Source: Akanthomyces muscarius
Lineage: Eukaryota; Ascomycota; Sordariomycetes; Hypocreales; Cordycipitaceae
DNA: 64,000 nt
Direction: 5' to 3'
NCBI RefSeq assembly: GCF_028009165.1
Contig: NW_026611617.1
Span: 568,001 to 632,000 of the forward strand
The position numbers were made by a program, and so were the translations under genes. Of this stretch, positions 52,651 to 63,546 are shown piece after piece. The number at the start of each line of letters is the position of its first letter. Within the stretch, counting starts at the first letter, position 1. The notes below the pieces were generated by a model. It made no database searches. It worked only from the letters and a program-made list of their open reading frames with translations, and had not been told where the DNA came from.

Positions 52651-53121
52651 GCTACTAAACATGGACTCACGCTGTGCAATTCAAGGAGCGAGGGCCCTCC
52701 TCACAACAGACAGGGGCGACAAAAGTAAATAGCTGGTTCAGACCAGAGCATGTGCATATTATGTAACAGGTAGTGCGGTCTTCTATCGCTAGCGCATCAC
52801 CGCAAAGCAGTCGAAATGAAGAACTGTTCCTCATCCCCCAGCAGCAACACTAGGACTGTCGTTATGCAGATTGTCAAGTTCGTCCCTCGAGCTCGGCGGA
52901 AAATTCCCGTTTTCTCTCCCTTTTAGCATTATTGTCTGGGTTATGAATATATCCTAGCAACTTCTTTTTTTGGGAGGCCACTCGAATGCTGACAGTATCA
53001 ATCGGGCTGGGCCTAGACTACTAGACGCCAGGCTTACCCCTCCCGAAGGAACCTGCTTCCTCAGTGCAATATACTAGCCACAACTATCAATCCGCCTGTT
53101 GCTCCCTTATTTCCCGGCGAA
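52651..53121. other. Intergenic region upstream of DUF1993 gene
   Basis: 470 bp holding the 3' flank of the GH93-like gene and the promoter of the next gene. No gene is seen. Confidence 0.4.
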
Positions 53122-53625
53122 ATGTCCGATATCAGCATCTACAACGTCAGCGTTGGCGTGTTCACCAGAGGCACGGTCGTCCTCATCGGCTTGCTCAGCA
53201 AGGCCACGCAACACAGCGGGGCGGACAGCCTTCCCTCGGCCACGCTCATAGAGGACATGAAGCCTCTGAGCTTTCACGTGCAATCTGTCTGGAATACCAC
53301 CAATCTATCGCTGAAAAGATTCGGCATCGACAGCTTGGAGACTTGGGAGGACGAGGAGCCCCTGACCATGGCCCAGCTTGTCGAGCGCGCAGAAAAGCTC
53401 AAAGCCTTTCTGGATGGCATCAAACCTGCGGAGCTGGAGGGCAAGGACAAGATGGAAATGAAAGTCATGGGAGAGACGGGGACTGGGAAGCAGTTCATCT
53501 TGTCGCTTGGCATGCCAAACTTTTTCTTTCACCTACAGACGGTCTACTCTATTCTCCGCATGAAGGGAGTGCCGCTTGGCAAAGTCGATTACTTGGGCCC
53601 ATGGAACGATACCTGGGAGAATTAA
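53122..53625 (+). CDS. DUF1993 domain protein
   Basis: Single exon of 167 aa, the whole of it one DUF1993 domain: the N-terminus MSDISIYNVSVGVFTRGTVV, the conserved EDMKPLSFHVQSVWNTTN, then MAQLVERAEKLKAFLDGIKP and FFFHLQTVYSILRMKGVPLG near the end. The fold is a DinB-like four-helix bundle; biochemical function in fungi is unknown. The family is found in bacteria and in many filamentous fungi. Convergent with the small unknown gene at 53690, 64 bp away. Confidence 0.9.
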   Translation: MSDISIYNVSVGVFTRGTVVLIGLLSKATQHSGADSLPSATLIEDMKPLSFHVQSVWNTTNLSLKRFGIDSLETWEDEEPLTMAQLVERAEKLKAFLDGIKPAELEGKDKMEMKVMGETGTGKQFILSLGMPNFFFHLQTVYSILRMKGVPLGKVDYLGPWNDTWEN

Positions 53626-53689
53626 TGTCCATTTAGGCAGGCACTTGAGTACAGAAATTTAGCAAATGTACCAATTTGCAGCAGCAAAT

Positions 53690-54095
53690 TCAAATTGTAT
53701 CAGAGCCGTGGTCGTCGTTGTCCTGCTGTTCCATTTCGTTGATCTTGTCCAATATTTCCTTCATGTGATCAAGATAATCTTTTCTCCTTCTTAGCACCTC
53801 GTCCAGTTCTCTACACACCTCCTTGTGCATCCCAGCCTTGCAGAGGAAATCGACAATCCTGGACCTGCGCCGTTGCTGATATCGGTCCTTTCGTGGCTCC
53901 GGTATCTGGTAACGCATAGACTTTGCCTTCTTGCGCGACTCGCCTTCTTCTAAACTGGAACGTTAGCTCCAAGGACTGTAGACATTGTAGACGGCCAGAA
54001 AAAAAAGACTTGCAGTCGAGTGCTGGGCAATCTGAGTTCTTGTTAACTTGGATGCCATCGTCAGGTGCGGTGACGCTGCCGTTGTTTTGATCCAT
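53690..54095 (-). CDS. Small basic protein of unknown function
   Basis: Exons on the minus strand: 54095-54010 and 53954-53690, giving 116 aa. The intron has a weak GTCTTT donor but a good GCTAAC branch and CCAG acceptor, and only this acceptor joins the two frames in phase. The N-terminus is polar (MDQNNGSVTAPDDGIQVNKN). The rest is a charged helix: KDRYQQRRRSRIVDFLCKAG, then a likely coiled coil (CRELDEVLRRRKDYLDHMKE), ending in an acidic tail. I do not recognise a family. The first exon could differ. It is divergent from the BTB gene with 238 bp between starts. Confidence 0.6.
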
Positions 54096-54333
54096 GGCGC
54101 CAGATGCAGAAATGGTGGCAATGTAAAGAGCAAGTTTGACTGGAAGTGAAGTTGGAGCGGCCCTGCTCAGATGAGTCTCCTCACTTGTGACAAACGCGTC
54201 GCCAGACGACCCAGGCCACAGCTGCTGCTCTGTGGAGCTGCCGTGTTTGCAATCTCCTCACAATTGTCACCCGTAAAATCCTCCATCTTTCCGACATGAC
54301 GAGACTTGGTTTACTCAGTGTCCTACGACCAAA

Positions 54334-55232
54334 ATGGCAATACCGTTGAACCTGCACAACGGCCCTTGGGAGATGCATCCAAGCGAAGACGATGACGGTT
54401 ACAGCGAGAGTTCAAGCGACAGCAGTTCAGACGGATCCTCATCGGACGAAGAGCCACCTGCGAAAACCAGAACAAGACGCAGCGATGAACTTGCCTGCTC
54501 TGCCGCCCCTACGCCAGATGGCTCCCTCTCAGAACCCTTTCAGAGTATGATGACAGAGTAAGTAAAAGTTCTTGGTTAGTCTAATTTGTCCGCGATCACT
54601 AACGAGGCGTAACTAGGTCATTCAACAACGTGGTGCTATCCGACATCACCATCTTCATCAAGGGGTTGCGCTTCCCAGCCCACAGTTTTGTTCTGGCGGC
54701 CCAGTGCGACTACTTTAAAGACGCATTGACAAAGGGTGGTTTGAAGAAGGAAGCCATCAGGGAGTTTCACTTTGACAAGTGGCCACCCCATGATTACTGG
54801 CGCATGCTCGAATACCTGTACAAGGGCACATACTCTGTCGAACCAGTCGTTGAATTTTCGGAAGCGGGTAAGTCTATACCTCAACCTTGGTAACATGCCT
54901 TTCTGACCCGCACAGATGACGAGCTCATTCATCGACATGTCCACGCCTACGCTGTCGCAGAAGCTTTTGGGATTGAGCGTCTCCAGCGACTGGCCACCAG
55001 CCGATTCAAGGAATGCATGAAAGGAGAACACATGGACAAGAGGTTCGTCGAATGCGTTCGACTAGTTTTTAGGTGCACCAAGGTCAGGGGAAACATGCTG
55101 CGACGAGAGGTCATGGACATTGTCGGCCGCCATTCGAAAACACTGTGGGGAGTTGGTCCTTTTCAGCATCTTGTCCGTGGCGGGCAAGACTTTGCCGTCG
55201 ACTTTGCCGCCAAGCTTCTCGAGGCGGAATAG
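54334..55232 (+). CDS. BTB/POZ domain protein
   Basis: Exons 54334-54557, 54617-54867 and 54916-55232 give 263 aa. An acidic Ser-rich N-terminus (residues 18-41, ending SDGSSSDEEPP) precedes the BTB domain at about 80-175: LSDITIFIKGLRFPAHSFVL, then CDYFKDALTKGG and a MLEYLYKGTYSVEP-type segment. A helical C-terminal part includes HVHAYAVAEAFGIERLQRLA. This is the usual layout of the expanded fungal BTB family, which can serve as Cul3 adaptors or dimerisation modules; the partner is unknown. All junctions keep phase. Confidence 0.9.
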
Positions 55233-55405
55233 TTCTCGGGGAGGGATTCATTTGTCAATGTGTTAGAGTCGTCTTGATTATTTAAACTGCCAAAGAGCAA
55301 CAAAAATCCTGTATAACCCGCGCGCAACCGATAACCAATCCAAAATCACACCCGCTAGTTCCCAAGGTATCGCTTATTCCCAAAATGCAAATCATAAATG
55401 ACTGG

Positions 55406-57813
55406 CTAGTCGCCGCCTTTGATCTTCTTCGTAGACTTTGCTGTTCCGATATGTGTGTTATGCACCTTGGTTGCGAATCGCAAACTCGTCAGTGTCTCCT
55501 TGAGATGGGCCTCCAATGGCGACACCATGACAAACATGAGCGTCTTGCTGTTACCTCCCAGGCTGTACTGGAGAAGGTGCGTCAGCTTGGAGTTGCGGTA
55601 TGGAATGTGGCCGGACCCGCGCCCCAGAGCCTCAATCACGTCGCCCAGACAGCTCAAACTTTTGTTGATGTTTTGCGTCTCCTTCATGCGGTCGCCCTCG
55701 GCCTGCGAGTGCTTGAGACGTTCCGAACCAGCCAGGTCGACCAGGTTCAGTGTGCCTTCGCACTGTTCTCCGGTGGCGAGATTCTTGCCCACCAATTTGA
55801 GGATGAAAATGCTGTGGGAGCGAGATGAGCGCTCGTTGGCCTTCGTTGCGGCCACGGTTCGGTTCTTTTGAGCTTCGCTGAGCATCGTCTCGACCACATC
55901 GGGGGAGCTCAGTCGGACGGTTCTGCAGTTGGCGATGGTGGTCTGCTTGCGCGCCTCATCATGGCGAATTTCCAGCTTCTTTGAGTTGCGCTCGTTGGGT
56001 ACCAGCAAATCATTTAATTCTTCGTTGTATACCTCGACAAAGCAGCCTTCCATAGTGTACTCCCACGACTTTTCCTTCAACTTCGTTATTGTGTCGTATA
56101 TCATGTGCGTTGCGCGTGGAATCATGCCGTCGTCCGAGGACATTGTGTGTGTCTTGCCAGAGCCGGTCTGGCCGTAGCAGAAAATGCAGACATTGTAGCC
56201 GTCCAACGCGCTCTGGACGAGTTGTGAAATCTCGCCAAAGATCTCTTCGTTCTGAGATGTTGGCATGAACACGCGGTCAAACTCGAAGGGATAATTCTTG
56301 CGCGAAACTACGCCCAGACTGCTGCGCTCCTCAGGCCCTGCAAGGACGATTTCTGCCGATGTCTTGTCGTCCGGAAAGGACATGCCGGCGCGATCGTCCT
56401 CAAGAGCGCCCAGCGGGGGACGTACTCGGCACATGACACGGATATTGCCTTTGAGCTCCTGGTATTTGTTGAACAAAACACGTCTCTCAGTCTCTTCTTT
56501 AATGAGCTTTTGCTTCGCTTCCTCGGCTAATCGTAGGGCCTCTTGGAGCCTAGCTTCCATGCTCGCAAAGGAGTCGGACTGTGCTTTGCTGCCAGACTCG
56601 AGAAATTCAACTTGTGATCGGGCGGAATTGAGTTTAGCCTCCAGCGTCATGTTGGCGGCCGATAACTCCGCAAGGTTGGATTGGAGGCTGCCATTGAGAC
56701 TTTTATGTCGCTCGATTTCACTCTTCAAGTTTTCGTTTTCGGTGCGCAAGTCTTGCAAGTCTCGCTCCTTGCGCTGCATACTCAAGCTCATATCTTGTGC
56801 CTCGTTTCCCATACGCGACCGCAGTTCTTGAATCTCCCGATCCTTACGTTGGCGCTCATCCTCGAGGGATTTTTGATGTTCTCGCGTGATTGACTCGATG
56901 CGCTCTTGATGTTGCTTCGTCTCTTGGTCTTTCAGCAGATCCAGATCTCTGCCAAGATCTTCCACAGTAGTGCGGTGCTCACGAGCCAGATCGTCCACGA
57001 TTCGGGAGTGATCGCGGTTCAGTTGATCGACTTCTCGCCGACTCTTCCACTGGACCTCATCGAGTTGTCGTCGCAAGGAATGGCCCTCTTCTCTGGCAAC
57101 TTCGAGCTCGGCGCGTAGGGATTCGCTGCGTCCAGCAAGATTTTTTCGATCGTTTTCGAGTTCGGCCACTGCGATAGTTAGCAATGTGTAAGCGACACTC
57201 GTCGTGTGACGTACCTCGCGTCTTCGCTAGCTCGAGTGCATCGTCGTGCCCCTTCTTTTGAGTGAGAGAGCTGTTTACCATGTCCTTCAGCTCGTTGAAC
57301 TGCGACTCCATGTCTATAACTCGGCCGTCGACATCGAAAAGCCCATCGTGGTGTCCGTTGGATGTTTTGGGCCGTGGCGCCTGGCTCTTTGATCGCGCAG
57401 GGGGGCCTGTCACACTGGCCCCCCTGCCGAAGCTCTTCCCGAAGCTTTGAGCAGGCTGTTGTCGGTATGATGATTTCAACTAGGCGCGTTAGTAACGGGA
57501 CGGTAGAAGAGGCAGAAGAGGGGCTCACGGAGGATACGCTCGCAAGCGCATGGCCCTTGACCACATTCGCTCTCGTCGCATAGTTGTGCGAGGCCTTGGC
57601 TGGATACTCGGCGGCGCGGTCAGAAAGAGGTTTTCGTTTTGGTTCCGGTTGAGTCGCAGGCTGTGGGATCCCGCGCTTCAAGCTCTTGAGCCCGGGAATG
57701 GCGGATTGGCTGCGGCTGTTGTGCTGCGACTCGCTCAGTTCCGAAAGGCCAGAGGGTGCGGAGGGACCCGGTAGACGGCTGATTCTAGATCCCCGGTTCT
57801 CTGAGGCTTCCAT
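55406..57813 (-). CDS. klpA: Kinesin-14 motor, KlpA/Kar3 type
   Basis: Minus-end-directed C-terminal kinesin of the mitotic spindle. Exons on the minus strand: 57813-57530 (the last base may be 57529 by phase), 57479-57215 and 57168-55406, giving 770 aa. A basic, Ser/Pro-rich tail (KSLKRGIPQPATQPEPKRKP) could bind microtubules. A long coiled coil covers about 130-415. The neck and motor start at about 424 (GNIRVMCRVRPP). Motor motifs: P-loop GQTGSGKTHT at about 516, switch I NERSSRSHSIF and switch II LVDLAGSERL. The N-terminal tail, central stalk and C-terminal motor order defines kinesin-14. Both introns (57528-57480 and 57214-57169) have CTAAC branches. Confidence 0.95.
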
Positions 57814-58605
57814 GATGGCGCGATGTTGAAGATGCTAGTTTGTTGTCCATCAACGATGCGCCGCGATAGTGGGCTGTCGATGCCGCGCTGGGTCCCGTTC
57901 GCGCCGCGCTTGTTTAGGTACTTCGGTATGGGGTTGTTGCCCAGGCAACGCCCTCTTGCAACGAGGCCAAGGCAGAACAGCCACCGCAGTGAGTTTCTTG
58001 ATTTCTTTTGTTATATTTAACATTGTTTCTACTTTTAGAGTTTCCGTCATCAGACAAAACAGGCTTATTCGCCCGAGATGTGCTGCGTAGATTTGTGATC
58101 CGCCTAGCAGGCATCACCATATCTATCCTCACCGCGAGAATATTTAATCGTCAAATTGATCACAACGGAGCAAACGTAGGAGTAAATGCAAAGCCTCCGT
58201 ATCAAGGGCAACGAACTACATTTTATCTTCGTGTTCCTCTCTACAATGTCCTTTTTCTCCCGCTAGCAAGCCCCGACAGAGTCTTGGATGCCAATTTCCA
58301 TCCAGCGAGCCTGTGACGTTTGGCGGGGCTGTTGGACGACCTCGACGCACCTCTGCAGCCTCAACTACCACCTGCACAAGCCTTCGAGCTCAAGCAGCGA
58401 GGCACGGCATTTACTGCACCCAGTCTGTGTGCAGAAGCGGAAATAAGAGCATGTGGGCATCTGGACTGCCATGATTGCGACCGCGCGACTCCGTCCTTGA
58501 GCACAGTTTTTCCCTCCCAACATCACGAGATTAGCCGCCCAGACCTGGGCTCCGGCAAGCCCCCTCTTTGCGCCGCAGCAGGCGCAGGACATACACTCTC
58601 TCGAC
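57814..58605. promoter_or_regulatory. Divergent region klpA / unknown gene
   Basis: 790 bp between divergent starts. A second open frame (58320-58952) overlaps the next gene in another frame but is a chance reading: it lacks regular structure and ends within the gene. Confidence 0.4.
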
Positions 58606-59415
58606 ATGACGAAACAATCTGTTGGCCTAGAAGGCTCGATATGGTCACCCCTCAAGCAACGACCCCGCAACGGCACGTCCTCGAAATCGTACCCAGCGCA
58701 CGACAGCTCGCGGTCACGGTCCGTCCCGCCGTCTGCGCGGCCGCCGCCACCATCCGCGACAACAAATCTCCCGACACCCAACAGCACACCGCTCGGGACA
58801 CGCACGTCGACGACACTCTCCGCGGGTCTGTCGCCGCCGCAGGCGCTGCACCGGTTCGAGCAGGCGTGCCAGAGGCTGCGGTGGAAATTCCTCGACCTCG
58901 AGGCCGCCTACAGGCGAGCACTGGCGCCTTCCGCATGGGCATTTACACCTGAAGATGCCGAGCGCAACTTTAAAGTCGACTTCTACGAGTTTTACGCATG
59001 GATTGAGCAGGCGATTGTGCTGCTGTTGCTCGTCTTTGCCGTGACAGTTCCGCGGGAGCGCAGCCGTGCCGCCGGCGGATCATCGACGCACGCATATCAC
59101 CATAATGTGCTACGCGCACTAGACGAGGAAACGAACCCGCTGCACGAGGTTCTTGGCAAGGGGGACGTGAATCAGGCGCTGTGGAAGGCCAAGGAGCTGC
59201 GGAATCGGTGGAAGGACGCGGCGGAGGGACGAGAGACGCCGCCGCTAAAGATGTATGATTTATCGTGGATCGTGGGCGAGGTGCTGCATGGACTGGAAGG
59301 AGGATATACGGTCGCGAGGAGTACAGTCGCGACGGAAGAGATTGTGGTGGATAATCCGGAGGATGGCGGCGAAGGATGGGATTGGATGGTTGAGACGATG
59401 GATTGGGAAGCATGA
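58606..59415 (+). CDS. Unknown protein, predicted helical, one hydrophobic segment
   Basis: Single exon of 269 aa (start MTKQSVGLEGSIW). The first 75 residues are Ser/Thr/Pro-rich and disordered. From LHRFEQACQRLRWKFLDLEA on, the chain is ordered and helical; FYAWIEQAIVLLLLVFAVTV (about 130-149) is hydrophobic enough for a membrane helix but may be a buried helix. It continues with RALDEETNPLHEVLGKGDVN and a C-terminal acidic/Trp-rich end (GWDWMVETMDWEA). I cannot name the family. Codon use (GC at third positions) supports a real gene. Confidence 0.7.
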   Translation: MTKQSVGLEGSIWSPLKQRPRNGTSSKSYPAHDSSRSRSVPPSARPPPPSATTNLPTPNSTPLGTRTSTTLSAGLSPPQALHRFEQACQRLRWKFLDLEAAYRRALAPSAWAFTPEDAERNFKVDFYEFYAWIEQAIVLLLLVFAVTVPRERSRAAGGSSTHAYHHNVLRALDEETNPLHEVLGKGDVNQALWKAKELRNRWKDAAEGRETPPLKMYDLSWIVGEVLHGLEGGYTVARSTVATEEIVVDNPEDGGEGWDWMVETMDWEA

Positions 59416-59679
59416 CAGAATGCAGATGTTATGGATTACGACTTGAATATAAGACGACTGATTACAATGGATACCTCATACTCTTTATGTCACACGGTCC
59501 AAAAAAAGCGTATCGCATCATTATATTTGTACTAGCCCGGATGGCCATAACGGCCCGTACGATGCAAGATCAATCCCTCCAACGACAATCGCCATGAGTC
59601 CGAACGGGACGTCTGCGATAGCACAGTGAGCCCTTTTCTAAGGGCATATGCCCCATCGCATGGAAACAGGCCATCTGGG

Positions 59680-60591
59680 CTATTTTCCGCCGTCATGAGA
59701 CTCGGCCTCGCGCTTGACTCTTTTGGCTGGCCTGTTAGTGGTCGCGCGGTGCGACTCTCGTTGGGCTTCTCCGGCTGAATCAGCTTCTTCCTTCTGCCGA
59801 TGTCTCCCGATGACCTGCGAAGTTGATGCGGTGGCGTCCACTGATCTGACCAGGTCATCTGGTGTGCGGTGAGGGTAATTCAACAATTGCCATATCGTTA
59901 ATGGTGTTTCACCTCGGCGTGACCTTGTCGGAACCATGTCCATGTCGTCAGAGGCAGCTGAATCAGGTTCAACCTTGATACTAGTCTGAGCCGGACTTTC
60001 AGGTATATCGAGAGGAGTAAAAGCAGAGATATTGTCGCTCCCTGTCTGCACTGTCACGGCGGGAGCAACACCATCTTCGCTGATATTCCGAGATGTGTTG
60101 ATGTGGCCAGACTTGTGCTGGCTTTCTGCTTGGTTGGCGGCACCACCTCGGCGGTTCCGATCTGCGCAGAGGCTCTCACAATAGAGCATCCGTCTACTCT
60201 CCTTTAGCATGACCTCTTCGTGAACTCTGTCAAGATCTTTGCCGTCCGGGCTAATACCGTGGGATGGTCGAATTGTGACCGACATCTTGTAAAACATTTC
60301 AGTTGACAGGTTGAGACAACCTGTATCTGGATCAGCCATGTTATTCAGCGCTTGGATGAGAGTCCCCAAATCATCACTGGTAACATAGTAAAGTGAGTCC
60401 TCGTTGATACGCTCAGGGATCACTACCACATATTCCTCTAATGCCTTGAAAACATTACTGATGTGGTACATGTTGATTGGTATGCCGCTTTGCAGGATAA
60501 CATCTCGGGCCTTCGTATGCGCCTCACGCGCAGATACCTTGCTCTTGATATGATCCTGCATTTGCACAAGAAACGGGTCGGTAAATTCCAT
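59680..60591 (-). CDS. Hypothetical protein, possibly joined to an upstream exon
   Basis: Open frame of 303 aa from the ATG at 60591 (MEFTDPFLVQMQDHIKSKVS). The first 150 residues look folded and helical (REAHTKARDVILQSGIPINM, DSLYYVTSDDLGTLIQALNN). The remainder is disordered and polar, with IKVEPDSAA (a SUMO-site-like consensus) and a basic end, RPAKRVKREAESHDGGK, resembling a nuclear localisation signal. Family not recognised. The frame is closed upstream, but the 140-bp gap to the next ORF on the same strand could contain an intron, making both one gene. Confidence 0.5.
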   Translation of the reverse strand: MEFTDPFLVQMQDHIKSKVSAREAHTKARDVILQSGIPINMYHISNVFKALEEYVVVIPERINEDSLYYVTSDDLGTLIQALNNMADPDTGCLNLSTEMFYKMSVTIRPSHGISPDGKDLDRVHEEVMLKESRRMLYCESLCADRNRRGGAANQAESQHKSGHINTSRNISEDGVAPAVTVQTGSDNISAFTPLDIPESPAQTSIKVEPDSAASDDMDMVPTRSRRGETPLTIWQLLNYPHRTPDDLVRSVDATASTSQVIGRHRQKEEADSAGEAQRESHRATTNRPAKRVKREAESHDGGK

Positions 60592-60733
60592 ATCCCACTC
60601 TTTTGTCTTCCGTACGCAGAATCACAGTGTACTGAAGTGCTGCTGCAAGAGAGGATACGCGGCCCCCAGGTTGGCCAGTAGACCACGCTTGGTGGGCCAG
60701 CAATTGGTTCAACTTATTGGTAAAAACACCTGA

Positions 60734-61213
60734 TCATGATCTGAAGGGGCTAGGAGCAGGACTGTTTGGCTTCTTCGCCGAGCCGTCCAGATCGAAGCAG
60801 AGTCGCGTCCGAACCCCAACAATATCCCGAGGGCTGCATCGGGCAAGCACCACAGCCGCTTTGCTAATATTCATGTATGCGGAGAAGCTTCCTTTCGGAA
60901 TGGACCAATTTATTCTTGTAGCCTCGAGTTGCTGCTTGGCTTGCGCCTCTAACTCCGGCGTCCAGTCAGGGAAGACCATCTGGTCTATGGTGCGCAGAGA
61001 CCCTCGTTGTTTGGCCTCGTCAATCTTCTGTTTATGCTTCGCCTGTCGGGGCTTGATAGCTCCGCCCAGGCTCACAAAGTACTCGGCCGCGGCCTTGTGT
61101 AGTCCTTTCGAGAAGCCCGGAAGGGCAGCAAATGTGGGCATTTGCACGCCGTCGACAGAAGGAGGCTCGGGCTCCGTGTGGGCGGCAGCTTGGGAGGGTC
61201 TGAGTTCGCTCAT
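60734..61213 (-). CDS. Hypothetical protein, possibly the first part of the downstream ORF
   Basis: Open frame of 159 aa from the ATG at 61213 (MSELRPSQAAAHTEPEPPSV). It contains the segments FSKGLHKAAAEYFVSLGGAI and NISKAAVVLARCSPRDIVGV, and ends PAPSPFRS. No known domain is recognised and no splice donor is obvious. Codon use is less biased than in neighbouring genes, like the ORF at 59680. This suggests a fast-evolving, lineage-restricted locus. Confidence 0.45.
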   Translation of the reverse strand: MSELRPSQAAAHTEPEPPSVDGVQMPTFAALPGFSKGLHKAAAEYFVSLGGAIKPRQAKHKQKIDEAKQRGSLRTIDQMVFPDWTPELEAQAKQQLEATRINWSIPKGSFSAYMNISKAAVVLARCSPRDIVGVRTRLCFDLDGSAKKPNSPAPSPFRS

Positions 61214-61750
61214 GTTGAAGTATTACTATTTCCGATTAGTAAAGGTTCAGATAATACAGCAGCGTGAGAGCGGTGGCTACCGTGGGCTATAGAGAATTGA
61301 CGGTAGTAGTTAAAGAGGTGTGAATCTGTGAGGGGAAAGAAGCAAACGGGGCTGTAGAAATTGCCCAAAAAATACAAAGGGAAAACAGAATAAAAGAAAA
61401 CCACTTCGAAAGAAGTGCGCTAAACAGAGTTAGGCGATTGTTTCCGTAATGGTTGCCATGCACAATGCACTTCACCCCGCGTTTGCAGGCCCCAACCTTC
61501 AACTTACAACAACGAAATAACCTTGATCGCGTCACTCGTACGCAAATTCCGGTACAATACCTACAGTTACTAAAATCACTACCGGAAATGTCAATTTATT
61601 GGACACGAGATTCTGAATGTATAATATGCAAGCAGTATGTATCATGCTGCCAAAGTCACTACACAGCCAACGCCAAATCGCGTTAATATTCATGCACCAC
61701 TTTAAGGAAGGCTGCTACTGTCTGCGTGACAAGAATAATTGAAGTCTGAT
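61214..61750. other. AT-rich intergenic region
   Basis: About 540 bp, more AT-rich than the surroundings, between the hypothetical ORF start (61213) and the 3' end of the GMC gene. No gene is seen. Confidence 0.45.
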
Positions 61751-63546
61751 TTAACACTTTTTAAGAATAAACTCGGATGCTCTCTCTGCAATCGCGTAGA
61801 TGGTAGCCGTCAGATGCCCGCTGATCTGCGTCGGCACCACCGACGCATCCACGACACGCACATTCGCCGTTCCGTACAACTTTAGCTTGGCGTCCACCAC
61901 GCCGCCCAGCTCGCGCGCCATCATCGACGCAGTGCCCAGCGGATGGTTATTAGGCCCGGCAGCGCCCTCGACAAACTTGCGCCAGTCGTCCTCGGACGGG
62001 TTCTCCGGCAGCTTGTCCATCGAGGGATCGAGGTACCCGGTGACGTGGGGGCGGATCTGGCTCGAGTTGTAAAAGCTGCGAACGGTTTTCCCAACGGAAA
62101 TCGTGGTGTCGAGGTCGTAGTCCACGGCTAGGAACTGCGGGTCGATGGCGGGCTTGTCGATGGTTTTGTCGCCAATGTGAATGCTGCCGCGGCTGAATGG
62201 CAACAGGTTCCACGCGGCGCCGCTGAGGGCGCCGTCCTGCGCGGACTGCACAATCTCGACAACGGTTGCGTTTTTGTTGAAAATCACATCATGCTGGATG
62301 TTCATGATCTTTTCGATGGCGGACGCGTTGAGAGCGCCGTTGCTTCGGTCAACGACCTGCTGAGCCCACCGGGGGATTTGCTTTTTGACGGAAGACGCCT
62401 GGTCGGATGTCGCATCGCCAAACAGCTGCTGGGCGGTCAGGAATGCCGAGTATGGCGTGTATCCATTCGCAGTAAAGTCGCTCTTGTAAACGTACGCAAT
62501 GAGCGGGTTGTCGACCAGGTTCTCGCCGACGCCGGGCAAATCTACCACCACGGGGATGCCGTTTGCCTTCAGACGTGCCGCCTGGCCAACGCCGCTGTTT
62601 TCCAGAATCAATGGCGTCTTCAGCGCGCCGGCAGCCAGAATCACCTGCTTCTTGGCGCTCAGCTGCACGACGTCGCCTTTTGTGCTGGTGAACTCGACGC
62701 CCGAAGCCAATGCCTTGTCGGCGTTTGCGTCACCCCACAGCAGCTTGCTGACGGTGCCGTTGATGAGACGGAGGTTGCTGCGTTTCTCGTAGACGGGCCA
62801 GTAAAAGGCGGACGCGGCATCCCATCGGGTATTCGTCTTGGCATCGATTGTCTGCGGCCAGACGTCGAACCCACGAACAGAACCCGAGTTGGCGTCGTTG
62901 ATCTTGGAGACGCCGAGAGACTCCCACGCAGCAACAGTCGCGTTGTACCATGACCCGTTCAAAAGTTTCGGGTTGAAGCAGGTGTGAAGATCGCCACCAG
63001 TACCGTGGGCCTCGGGGTCAAACGTCGCGCCCGCGTCAATCTGCCACTGTTCGGGCGCAACAAAGCCTTCGAGCTTTTTGTAGTACTTGCTCATCGTTTC
63101 CCAATTCCAGCCTTTATTTCCGAGCTGCTCCCACGAGTCGAATTCCGGCACATCGCCTCTGATATACGTCATGCCTATTTTTATTAGCACTGTCCATTTC
63201 CAACCGCGGCCCACGCACCATTGATTAGACTAGTGCCGCCAATGCCTCGACCCGAGAGAAACGTGAGCTTTCGGTTGCCAGCGTGCGTCTGCTCGACGGA
63301 GACGTGCGGCTCGGCGACGTAGGTGCTCAGAATCTGCAGCCAGTCATTGGGCGACTTGACAATGGCATTCTCTCTCTGGTCGGAGCCCGGGTCGACGACG
63401 GCCACGGTGGTGCCAGCATCGCGCGACAGCCGGTTGGCCACGAGCAGGCCAGAAGTGCCGCCTCCTACGACAATGTAGTCGACAGACTCGGCGACGGCCA
63501 AAGACGAAAGCAAGGCCGTCGAAGCCAGAAGTTGTGGAGCGTGCAT
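61751..63546 (-). CDS. Secreted GMC oxidoreductase (FAD-dependent, glucose-oxidase superfamily)
   Basis: Flavoenzyme that oxidises an alcohol or sugar, probably passing electrons to O2 or a quinone. Exons on the minus strand: 63546-63219 and 63174-61751, giving 583 aa, normal for the family. A signal peptide covers about residues 1-19 (MHAPQLLASTALLSSLAVAE), followed at once by the FAD Rossmann motif YIVVGGGTSGLLVANRL. Further motifs are GRGIGGTSLINGMTYIRG (GMC signature 1) and LAAGALKTPLILENSGVG (signature 2). The catalytic pair is H520 (in NNHPLGTASMM) and H563 (in ISGHLTATIYAIAE), the His-His type. Several N-x-S/T sequons fit secretion. The substrate cannot be told from sequence. Confidence 0.93.

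Noticed and set aside
58320..58952. Plus-strand open frame of 210 codons overlapping the 58606 gene
   Set aside because: Another frame of the same GC-rich DNA; the 58606 frame has the ordered C-terminal half and continues to a natural stop, whereas this one has not.
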